This document shows, in pieces, positions 54,924 through 64,000 of a stretch of 64,000 nucleotides of DNA. Location of the stretch: positions 310,001-374,000 of the forward strand of contig JARFIW010001105.1 of assembly GCA_036346225.1 (NCBI GenBank). Reading direction: 5' to 3'. The notes under the pieces were generated by a model, which was given only the letters and a program-made list of their open reading frames with translations, was not told the origin of the DNA and ran no database searches. This stretch comes from Platerodrilus igneus (lineage: Eukaryota > Arthropoda > Insecta > Coleoptera > Lycidae). How positions within the stretch are numbered: position 1 is the first letter of the stretch; each line of letters begins with the position of its first letter. The translations under genes were made by a program, and so were the position numbers.

Positions 54924-56285
54924 AATCGATGTTTCGTGTGATTGCGTGCTTCAGACGTTGCATCGTGGGGCATCTACTCGACTTGGCGTCGTGGCGCGTA
55001 TCGACCTTCGCGCCACCGCCAGTTCTGTCGTTTGCCCTAGCGCAAACCACACAGCAGGGGACTGCCTTCCGGCAATTCTTGAATTCATGCCCGACCTCGG
55101 CACAGTTACCGCACCACTGTACCTTCTCCCTGCACTCCATCGATCGATGGCCGTACTCGTAGCACCGGTAACACTGGGTCATCGAGAAGTGGTCCCGGCC
55201 CATACTCTTCGCCACCTGAGGTTAATAGCATCAGCTAATATACGTCTTCGAAGTGTGGGGGTCACTTCGAAGACTACGTTGGCGAAGGGATCTCTAGGGC
55301 CCTTTCCGCCAAACCTGAACTTCTCTCTCAGGTGGTCTTCTAGCTTCAAATCGCCGAAACGGGGATTCTGGCTCGCAATCAACCGCACGAGCTCTTCAGC
55401 CTTCATCCCCGCTTCGACCCCGGAAGAACGACCCGTGGACGTTTCTTCTCGATGGTCTTCGCCACGAGTTCCTTGCAGTTCCCGCCGACCTTCAACTGCA
55501 GTTTCTTGGCGTCGTCGCGACCTGCGCACTCCACAACGACACCGCCCCGGCGCGTCCTACGAGCTCCGACAACAACAAACCCATCTCGAGCGGGATCGAC
55601 CTTCTGCTTCAGGGTCGTCATCACGTCGTCCTTCTGGCCTGGCCTGGCGTCGACCCTTACAGCAAACGTAGGGCAGATCCTGAAGCTGCAGCGGCGTAGG
55701 AGACCTTGCGCTGCACCGACGCACCCTGACTCTGGCCTCCTGAAACGACAGAATTCACCGCCGGACTTCCCCAACAACACTTGCTCTCCCTGAACCATCT
55801 AAACAAAGACGCAGCGCCCTAACCATACCTATCAGTTGGTTCGTCACGTCACGGATATCATCCACGGCGTGCCGAACCATCTTCCTATCCTCCACGACGA
55901 TAGTGGCGGAGGTCGTCGGCACCTTCCCATAGACGGCAGCGTGCGCCTTCCGCACCCTAAACTTTAAGAGTTCCAGCTCATCGAGGTCGCTAGCATTAAC
56001 GCTACCGTTGCTGCTAGTCGACATCGTGCGCTGGGCTCTCGAAGTAGAGGGCAATTCTGGCGCCGCAACCACCACGGGAGGCCCCGACTTCCCAGACACG
56101 ACCGCCGCAGACGCAGGCTCCTTCCCTACCTCCTGTACCTCCTCCTGAGTTTCTAACAAGAAGTCCTTTAGCACTACCTTAAGCTGTTTCCCCCCAACAG
56201 CGCCCTCCGCCGCCAACCTAGCAGACTCCGACCGATCGCCCCTCTTCTTCCTGGGCAGCGGCTCCTCATCGCGGTGGACCACCAT
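54913..56285 (-). pseudogene. LINE copy B ORF1 (gag-like, CCHC knuckles)
   Basis: It starts MVVHRDEEPLPRKKRGDRSE (56285), followed by an acidic/Ser-rich region with STSSNGSVNASDLDELELLK. A frame change near 55800 leads to VDPARDGFVVVGARRTRRGG and a basic region, another near 55430 to NPRFGDLKLEDHLREKFRFG, and another near 55200 to the knuckles. There the first, CYRCYEYGHRSMEC, is a perfect CX2CX4HX4C. The second (CGNCAEVGHEFKNC) and third (CCVVCARANDR...H) follow. The end is RNIDYGL then stop at 54913. Only three or four indels separate it from an open frame, making it a moderately young copy. Confidence 0.83.
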
Positions 56286-57402
56286 GCTGACAAAACTAGC
56301 AATAAAAATGACACCTAAAACGCAGCTCAAAAAACGTCCTAACCGTTACGACGCTAAAAGAACGACGCTAGAGGAACGCAAAACGTTGGTCCAATAAAAA
56401 TGTTTTGTTTAAAGGTGAACCGTAAACAACCTTGTATTTATTAAAACTTCAACCGCCCAATTAAATATCAAATTTTAACAAAAATACAACAAGCACTAAG
56501 CGTCAAAATAACAACTAGAATCAAATAAATTTCCTAACGCAATAAAAATATCTCGATTTAAAATGTACCGTAAAGAATGCTATTTATTTATTTTAAATTT
56601 TTAAACCGCCAAATCAAATTTAAATAAACTAATTACTTCAAAATATCAAAATATCTAATTTATAAATAACAACACTTTATTTTTAAATGTGTAATTAACA
56701 AAATAAGGTCGAGCGCAATCGGAATGTGGTAACCGGAAATGACCTTTCACTTAATCGCTTGGTAACTAGCACAACCCGTAACTGTTACACCGCTTAATTA
56801 CACCAAAATCGATTTTAAAGGAACTTTTAAATACGCGTGAACTTAAATTATGGAAAATTTATATTAAAATTGTTTTAAAATTTACAGTTTTGAGTTATTT
56901 ATTTGATTTAAAAGGGCTTAGATTTTTGTTTTTGGTTATTATTTTATTATACGCGCACTATAAAAATTCACACACTTTTTGGTTGTTTTACCCGGTTTTT
57001 ACTTGATTTAGGCGGATTTTATTTTAAATTTATTATTAAAAATGCCTTTTAAGTTATTTCGAAATTGTTTTTGAGTATTAGTTGAGTATACCTTTGTTTT
57101 ATTAACCCGAAATTTATTTAGTTTATTTTAAAACGCGGATTTGGTTTAAATTACAAAGAAACGCGATTTATTTAGTTTTATTTAGTTTAAATTCTGTTTT
57201 AAAATTTTTATTTTACTGCCCTGTATTTAAAATTTGATGGCACACAATTATAAAAATAAAACACAATAAAAAGCAAAGCTTCAAATAAAATAATACAACA
57301 ATAAATAATATAAACCCTAGATAAAAACTTACTGTTATTGCTGAAGCGGGAGCTCGGCAAAAACACGTCCGCTCGCTTCAAGCGGCAACTAGAAAGTTGA
57401 AA
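56286..57402 (-). other. 5' untranslated region of LINE copy B
   Basis: AT-rich leader matching that of copy A; its first bases (minus strand) are ...CAACTTTCTAGTTGCCGC. Confidence 0.7.
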
Positions 57403-57414
57403 AACTTAAATACA
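57403..57414. repeat. 12-bp target duplication, copy 3 of 3
   Basis: AACTTAAATACA at the 5' end of LINE copy B. Beyond it the sequence is unrelated to either LINE. Confidence 0.85.
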
Positions 57415-58129
57415 GCTGGTTTCCCCTTCTATTGTTTTCCAAATGTATACCCTATTTTACCGATATTTAATGGTGTGTGAAGGGGGTTCGGCAACCTGTG
57501 GCTACCAAGATTCCCAACACTTAGACTTATTAAGCGTTTTCCATAAATCCTTTAACATGATCAACATTACTTGAGAATATTACAAAGCCAACAGCTGTAG
57601 TTGCTTATAATAATCAGGTGTAAGTACAATAAACAGTACTTGCAAGGAGGTATTTCACATATATCCATTGTTGTAATCTTTGGAGTACCCTCCAGAACTA
57701 AAAGTGTCATATATCATTAACAATCTACATTTGTCATAATCACAAAGCTGAAGTAAGAATAGCGAATAATGGTACGTACTTATCCACTATATTCAATTAA
57801 GTGTAGATATTTTAATGCAGCAAGCCCCGTGGTTTACGTAACAAAGGTTTAATACATTTTTGAATTTGAAATTATGAAAGTCAACGAGTGTATGTGATCA
57901 TGTTCGTATGTGGATGTGTATTTCACATTTAATGCAATATTATGGTACTCACTTGGGTTACTTTCTTTGTTTCCCCGAAATTCCCACAGTCAACATCTTT
58001 CACTATCTGCGTGCAATAATCTGATCTAGGTATACCTTTACCTCTCTTTTTGCTATCTCTGCTTGTAATATATCCCGTACTATTCCCCAATTGCCTTAGA
58101 ACGTGACCTGTCCTACTTCTCCTATTTTT
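57415..58129. other. Spacer, nothing recognised
   Basis: This lies between the LINE and the retrovirus-like remnant. No coding frame or RNA gene was seen; it may include unrecognisable pol remnants. Confidence 0.4.
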
Positions 58130-58342
58130 TGTTTTCCACAGAAATCTTTTTTCCTCTACTACTCCAGAAATTTAGGTTCGTTTAAAATCAAAAAAATATC
58201 AGACAGGAATGTAGCCGTAATTGACAACGGAAAAATCTTAAAATACATACATTTAAAGAATCTAAAACACCCTGTAATTTCAAATGGACAGCCATCACTC
58301 TTGCCGTCAACCTCCACCCAGGTAGAACGGACGACAACGACA
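58130..58342 (+). pseudogene. Gypsy-type integrase C-terminal tail
   Basis: The frame 58103-58345 carries a basic beta-strand-rich block (GSFKIKKISDRNVAV followed by KILKYIHLKNLKHP) like the chromatin/DNA-binding tail at the end of gypsy-family pol. It directly precedes env, as in errantivirus-like elements. The rest of pol, gag and the 5' LTR are absent from the window. Confidence 0.55.
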
Positions 58343-58347
58343 TAATA

Positions 58348-60005
58348 GTGGAAGATATTAGAAACAACCTAGTTATACTACCAGTAAAATTAAGAAGTAT
58401 GCAAAACACAGTAGACTATTGGACTTTGGCACAGAAATTTGATTTAACTAAATTAAAACAAAAATTTTATATAATTAAAGACAATTACAACAGACTGAAA
58501 GAATCAATGGGCACAGCCAAATTCAGAAAAGAGTACCCGATAAAATGTTTAATTATAAAAACATAATGGAGAACATCTTAAAGAACACAGACGACTAGTT
58601 CAACCGATTAATACCAACAGACTAAATCACAAGACAGAAAAGAGGAATTTTTAACGGATTAGATAATATCATAAAAGCCATCACAGGTAATTTAGACAAC
58701 CGGGATGCTGAACGATACGACAACGCGATACAACAATTAATTGACAATCAGAATGACATAAAAACTATTGTTAGAAATCAAATATCTTTAACTCAATCAA
58801 CCATAATAAAATTTAATGATACATTAAGAAAATTAGTAAGGAACCAAGACGGTATAACAAATAGAATACTAACTCTTGAAAGTAACATGCAAACCACAAT
58901 GTTAGGAATGCGTGAATGCGTGATCTGATAAGATATAACACGATATTTAATCAAATGTAATTCAACACTGTAATTCAACAAATTTTGTCCACATTAGAAA
59001 ATGCTGTAACATTTGGTAAATTAAACACTTTGCATGCTAGTATTGTAGAACCAATTGATTTATTAAATGAATTACTAGGAATTAGATTACTTATAACTAA
59101 TAGTAAACTACCCTTTGAAGTAACAGAATCTAACATACTTACATGAAATTGCGTTTTTAATAGAAATCCCAATTATAGACATGGATAACTACAATTATTA
59201 TCATTTATTTGCTTTCCTCACGAAAGCTACTATGCAATACCAAGTTATTACACCAAAAACCATTTTTTTTTCCTGAATGAACTTAGGTATGATTTCACAA
59301 TTGAAAAATGCAAATAAGTGGCACCCAACCAATATTTATGCCAACCATTAACGACAACAGCTATTTAAACAGATAGCCCTTGTGAAGTACGATTATTAAG
59401 ATTCTCTAATCACTATGAGATTTGTGTGCCAAAACCAGTACAAATTATGAACATGAAAATTCAGAAAGTCACAGACAACAAATGGATTGCTGTATTTCCG
59501 CAAGAAGTAATAGCAACCGCCCATTGCAACCAAGACGAAAACAGTTTAACTTTAATTGGGAGCAAAGTAATTACCATAAAGGAAAACTGTTACCTAACAT
59601 TAAAAGTGAAATCATCCGAGTATACCAAAACCCAGCAGTGACGAAGAAATTTGCAAATCTATCTGAACTACAGTTCAAGATTTCACAATTCGAAGACAGC
59701 AAAATTATTACAAAACCGATGCAACTAGAACATCTAGACCTAGACGACCTCAACCACGCCGTAAAGTTAATGGACAATTATAAAGAACTCTTAAGTGAAT
59801 TAAAAGTGCCAAAATTACATTATGACAATATCAGTGTTTGGACAATTTTATTGATCATTGTAATAATTTTATTAACTGTATATTTATTATATAAAATGTA
59901 TCTTAGATATAAGAACAAAGAAACAAATGTGAATAAAGAAATCATAAACGAACCCTTAAGGACAAAGAGTTTTAAAAATTTAATACCACCTTTCAATTTC
60001 ATCTA
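58348..60005 (+). pseudogene. Endogenous retrovirus env (errantivirus-like), broken
   Basis: This is a remnant of an insect gypsy-group envelope fusion protein. An N-terminal open stretch (58348-58566) is followed by a stop-rich region and then a basic, furin-like cleavage region near 58630-58650. Next come a helical heptad-like segment (about 58700-58930), further broken sequence to 59420, and an open frame (59422-60005) that ends the protein. The last part holds a clear membrane-spanning helix (about residues 140-162 of that frame, Ile/Leu/Val-rich, then Lys/Arg) and a short cytoplasmic tail. Stops and frame changes near 58570, 58920, 59000-59150 and 59270 disable it. Env would mediate membrane fusion of virus-like particles. 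Confidence 0.7.
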
Positions 60006-60009
60006 AGTC

Positions 60010-60535
60010 GGGAGGAGTTGCATATCCCCCAAATTGATATATATGTATATTTAAATGAAACTATTAGGTCTTAAGAAATAGATTGTTACATTGTATAATT
60101 GAAAGAAACATTATAAAAGGTTAATGGAAGTTCATTAATCAGACGTGAAAAAAACAACTATTTTGTATTCCAGACGTAACATGATACTTCAGGTGCAAGT
60201 CACAATAGACTATAAGTAGCTAATTGTTAGAATTAAGCTTATTAAAAAGTAATATATTGTAATGTATCAAAAAATAGCAGACATCAGATCTGCATTTCCC
60301 ACAAGTGATGTAAGAGCAGGGATTGCATAAATACCCTAAGGAGCCCATGATGACCAGTTAGTCTCGAGTTTCACAACTTTAACATTGTTGGTTGTTCAAG
60401 CTACTCACCGTAACTTTAATTATTAATTAGTAACATTTAACTTTGATTATTTTTTAAACTAAGACGTTAACGAATAAAACGAATAAGTTGTCAAACCATT
60501 GTACTTGTTTAAATAAATTTGATAGAAGTGTTTTT
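60010..60535 (+). repeat. 3' LTR of errantivirus-like element with polypurine tract
   Basis: A purine tract GGGAGG (60010-60015) follows the env stop, and the LTR begins AGTTGCAT at 60016, a start typical of gypsy-group elements. Inside are a TATA-like CATAAATA (about 60324) with TCAGTT-like initiator sequence downstream, and poly(A)-type AATAAA motifs (60474 and about 60514). The right edge is approximate because no 5' LTR is present for comparison. Confidence 0.55.
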
Positions 60536-60778
60536 TGAAAGAAATCGTTTTTAAAAAGAAGTTCCTAGAAGCCCAAAACCTATCTCGCGGAGATAATAAA
60601 ATTTTTGGTTGTCCGAAATAGAATCATTTTCATGAATTAAATTCTTATATAGGGTATTATATCCGAGTCAATTGTCAGTTTCCCCGTTAAACTTTGGAAA
60701 ATTGATTATTGGAAGTTTTATAGCATTCCGGCTTGTAGAAGCTTGGTTGCTACTAGAAATTCTTGAATCTGCAGACGA
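60536..60778. other. Short spacer, nothing recognised
   Basis: AT-rich; no feature seen. Confidence 0.4.
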
Positions 60779-61111
60779 CTATGATCGTTGTGGATTTGGA
60801 TTGATTTTATCACACAAGTATTCTGCAGAAGAGATTATTGCGAAATAAACATTAGTAAACTGTTCTTGAGTGGCAAACTCAACATTTGGATCTTCTGCTT
60901 CGGCTTCAATTTGTATTTGAATATCTTCAAATTGAGCTAGCAAAGGTATTGCGCTATTGAACCGTTTCTGAAGCTCAATTACAACCTTTTGCGAATTTAC
61001 AAGGCCATTGACTGTAAACTCGAAATCGATTTTTTCAATATATTTTGAAAGATTTGTTAAATTGCGTATGATTGACGCCATTTGTAATTTTAAAGTATTC
61101 ATTTTGAACAA
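60779..61111 (-). pseudogene. BEL/Pao-type gag N-terminal fragment
   Basis: This is an intact 110-codon frame starting MFKMNTLKLQMASIIRNLTN. It contains a helical region followed by FEDIQIQIEAEAEDPN and FTNVYFAIISSAEYL, which resemble the F..IQ..IE...F...Y...A..L pattern of the DUF1759-type gag N-terminus of BEL elements. No further gag or pol lies downstream on the minus strand, so it is a fragment or an unrelated small gene. Confidence 0.4.
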
Positions 61112-61722
61112 TAAGAATTTTAAACAAAAATTTGTAATGTTGGAAAACGTCCTTAATTGAATAAATTACAGTGTTTAATTCAACATGATAAAGGAAAGAG
61201 ATGGAGAAATTTAATATGGATTAAGCACAAAGGGGTTGTGCAATGACAACGCCGAACTTCTTATAAATTTACAGCAAAATTGGCCTGAATTTTGCATGGG
61301 AATGTTTAGTAGTATTTGTTGAAATGAAACACCCAGTAATACATAAAGAAAAAGGCGGCTGAATTTCATAAAACCAATCAAGCAGGCGTATTAATTACGT
61401 AACATTCTTAACAGATAAAGACATTCTTTTTAGCAGGATTGACCGGCCATCTTGGACTCTCGAGGGTATTTATGCTATCCCTGCCGCTCACATTGCTTAT
61501 GAGAACTGCAGAGCCCATGTCTGCTTATTTCTGTATTTAATACAATGTAACAATCTTAATTCTAATAATTGCTGTCTTATAATCCCTGGGACCTGCACCT
61601 GCAGTATCACGTTATGTCTGGAATACAATGTCTGTCTGGCTTCTTGAACTTTCATTAACCTTTTTATTATGTCCTTCAATTATACATTGTTGCATCTAAC
61701 TTAAGTTATAATAATTCAATTT

Positions 61723-61725
<3 letters not shown>
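61112..61725. other. AT-rich stretch, nothing recognised
   Basis: No coding frame above 60 codons and no repeats were noted. Confidence 0.45.

Positions 61726-61764
<39 letters not shown>
61726..61764. repeat. (TA)n microsatellite
   Basis: A pure TA dinucleotide run of about 39 bases. Confidence 0.98.
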
Positions 61765-61766
<2 letters not shown>

Positions 61767-61989
61767 TAATTTGGTGATATGTAACTCACTTAATTTTAAA
61801 AACCAAACTTACGTATACCTGAGGTAAATAATACAACAAACAAATCCTTTCCTCTGAAAGGACCTAGTTTTTAATGTAGTAGTATAAGTGTCAGACTTGT
61901 TTAAAATTAGAACAATTTAATCCAACTTTTTGGTAACCTAGGCAAATTAAAATACAAATTAATAATTCAAACACACTTCAAGTACATCT

Positions 61990-62140
61990 GCTAAGCATTC
62001 TTCCCCGAAGACTGGACTTCCAGCTGCCGATGTAGTGGCGGGGAATGCAAAGCGGATACAAATAATAACACACAAACACACACACACACACACACACTCA
62101 CACAAACACCTATCAAAAACTGTACAAATACAAACACCCA
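61990..62140 (+). repeat. Dispersed sequence ending in (CA)n, unit 1
   Basis: The sequence 'gaagactggacttccagctg' leads into a CA-rich tract (62068-62110). A diverged copy follows at 62225, giving a ~235-bp direct repeat. Confidence 0.6.
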
Positions 62141-62224
62141 TTCACACACTTATATTGCCTCTTCAACATCTGGATTTCCGACTAACGATGGACCGGACTG
62201 ATAAGACAATATTTGTTGAGCGTT

Positions 62225-62382
62225 TTTTCTTGAAAACTGGAATTTCGGGTTGTGGATGGTCCTAGTCCTAGAAGGGGAACGTAACACGGATATCAACACC
62301 ATACACACAACGCACATACGCACACACCCCACTCACACACATAGCACATGCCCTTTCTCTCTCACACACACATACACACATA
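62225..62382 (+). repeat. Dispersed sequence ending in (CA)n, unit 2
   Basis: 'gaaaactggaatttcgggtt' again leads into an interrupted CA tract (62300-62380). Similarity to unit 1 over about 80 bases suggests a repeat family with a CA-rich 3' tail, not two chance microsatellites. Confidence 0.55.
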
Positions 62383-63734
62383 TTCATTTCATTATGATAT
62401 AAATACAATAAAGCCATTTAATCTTTTGTAAGAACAATATAAATTATCGCCTTTATGAATTACAATATAAATAAATAGTTTTGTTTATAAAAACACGTTT
62501 TATTTACCGCACAAACAATCTTTTGTTACAATTACTAATAAGTCGCAAAGCTTTTTGCATTTGCAAAGACATATTCTCGAATTTTCGGGATTATATAGAA
62601 AAAACGAATGCGTCATATTTACTAAAAATATTTTAATAGCCAATTAAATATTAATTAAGGCCGATATAAAGAAGCCCGAGGTTATTAAAAAATCGTAAAA
62701 TGGAACCGAGATAAAATTTCGCAAGTTCAACTATTCTATTCGAAAGAAGGGACAGTAGCAGGTAACTCCATGCATTAGACATGGATAAACAGTACGTTTT
62801 ACTGTATACATAAATCACGCAGCTGGACACCAATTGATCAATAAAAGCCGACATTTTTGTAAATTTTTACATCAGCTGTGAATAATTCTCGCGAAAAATC
62901 TGAAATAGTATGGAAATTATGACGTATTTAGATACTTTAATATAAAAGCCGGAACTTGATTCGATCAATTCATTCAACTTTCAAGATTTATTCATTCATA
63001 AATTCTCGATTCATTTACGATTTTGGGAAAAGTAATTTCTTCATAAAACGAACAAAATGTAAAGTTGGGTAATTAATTCCCGTTTGATTATTTTTAAACC
63101 CAAATAACATGCCGAGTTGCATGCTGTTTTATGAAGTATCATTTGTTTTGTAAAAGGTAATAAAGATTTAAAATTCTTCGATACAAAATCTGCTTTAAAG
63201 CTAATTAATTGAAAAATACAAGACGCAATGTGAAAATTAAGATTCTAAATGGAGATTTTAAATAATATGAACAATCTTGTAAGCTAAGCCTTTAACGTCG
63301 ATTTGAAAATGGAAGCAGAAGGTATTTACTACCGTTGATTACAAATTGGATAAGCGATATTGGATTTCGCAAGTATTAATTTTAGATTTCTTTGTTTGTA
63401 ACCGATATTTGAGTATTTTGTCATTTAAATTTAAGGTAAAATAAGTTTTGAATCCTATAATAATTTTGTTTTGTAAAGCTTTACTAAATAGACTATCTGT
63501 CAGGGATTTTGACCAAACACCTTTACAAGCGTGGCAATATAGGATGGGTAGATTATTCACCTACTTGTGTATCTTTGAGTAAATATAAGAGGTAGCAGTA
63601 GGAAGCAAAACTTGCACTTCACTTGACGTAAACGCAAAAACAGATCGACTGGTTGCGTCTGAAAATTCTGAGCTTTGAGGTGGATTAACCTTTATTTCCT
63701 GTATGTTTTCCAATTCCCAAGTTATTGAATTTTT
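62383..63734. other. AT-rich stretch, nothing recognised
   Basis: Open frames are short (up to 73 codons, 63560-63339 minus) with no domain signature. No RNA gene was seen. Confidence 0.45.
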
Positions 63735-64000
63735 ACAATAAAAATTAATCAGCTGATTTCACGTTAAGCGTATTGGCTACCTAAAAAAGTCGGTCCCAGG
63801 CCGTAACACAAATTGAAGGCAATTATTCACTTAAACTTTAAAAATTTTGCTTAGTGTACTCAAACCAAATATTTCAAACATCAATAAATCAAAGTCACCT
63901 TCAATTTGTGTCATAAATGTCAAACTTGAAGTTTTTATTATTTTGAAAACGATCCTAGGTTATGGATCGAAACGTTAATAAAGATAGTTTTAAAAACTAT
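63735..64000 (-). repeat. Dispersed repeat family (copy 2, runs off the window)
   Basis: This is the reverse complement of 8690-8985, sharing 'cagctgatttcacgttaagcg' at one end and 'gatcgaaacgt...aaaaactat' at the other, with a number of mismatches. It is cut by the window edge. Confidence 0.8.

Larger units (their letters stand above)
49974..57402 (-). mobile_element. R1/LOA/I-group LINE copy B, full length with frameshifts
   Basis: Minus strand: 5' leader 57402-56286, ORF1 56285-54913, ORF2 54923-51279, 3' untranslated region 51278-49974 with a long T-rich run on the plus strand (51159-51180) and the end ...CAAATTATAA. Total 7.43 kb. It is uninterrupted and shows the empty site for the BEL insertion found in copy A. 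Overall similarity to copy A is high, with scattered substitutions and indels. Confidence 0.87.

Noticed and set aside
54886..55671. 261-codon plus-strand frame in LINE copy B
   Set aside because: Antisense of ORF1 in a GC-rich segment; the minus strand carries the CCHC knuckles.
62035..62265. 76-codon frame through a CA repeat
   Set aside because: His/Thr runs come from the microsatellite; no real coding signal.

Overview
This is eukaryotic DNA, most likely from an insect. It is AT-rich and made almost entirely of layered, mostly decayed transposable elements: APE-type and RLE-type LINEs, Tc1/mariner, hAT and Merlin DNA transposons, a BEL/Pao element and a gypsy-like env relic. One convincing host gene is visible. 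A beetle is possible, but the sequence alone does not prove the order.

Layout. 1-3245: an RTE-like LINE relic (+) split by a ~1.95 kb insertion. 3960-7182: an almost full-length but dead RTE-like LINE (-) with an 8-bp target-site duplication. 8560-8985: a dispersed repeat. 9302-11890: a zinc-finger fragment of an RLE-type LINE, then a hAT relic carrying a mariner-type element. 11993-18443: a Merlin-superfamily DNA transposon with 26-bp terminal inverted repeats and an 8-bp duplication. It has swallowed a ~90-bp minisatellite and then a 2.7 kb tandem duplication of minisatellite plus transposase. 20600-22630: an RLE-type LINE reverse transcriptase relic. 23164-23352: a near-perfect palindrome. 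23510-28060: a second RTE-like LINE (+) carrying a DD41D mariner and an unrecognised ~0.5 kb insert, followed by a further 3' fragment. 29503-29784 and 37447-37730: two tRNA-derived SINEs (-). 30325-31607: a Tc1/mariner-type element with ~110-bp inverted repeats. 31750-32750: two tandem-repeat patches.

34352-36220 (-) encodes a 622-residue secreted, low-complexity repeat protein with a TATA box and poly(A) signals. It is the one good host gene here. A possible terminal exon of another gene lies at 37038-37201.

37731-57414 holds two ~7.4 kb LINEs of the R1/LOA/I group (ORF1 with CCHC knuckles; ORF2 with endonuclease, reverse transcriptase and RNase H). They sit head to tail on the minus strand and are bracketed and separated by three copies of one 12-bp sequence. 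The downstream copy is split by a young BEL/Pao retrotransposon (38601-43336, 205-bp LTRs differing at 4 sites, 5-bp target duplication) that has itself lost the reverse transcriptase catalytic motif, RNase H and part of integrase. 58130-60535 is the 3' end of a gypsy/errantivirus-like endogenous retrovirus: integrase tail, broken env, polypurine tract and LTR. The remainder has a BEL-type gag fragment, simple repeats and another copy of the dispersed repeat.

I found no host operon-like or defence system. The most unusual structures are the composite Merlin element and the tandem LINE pair sharing target duplications.
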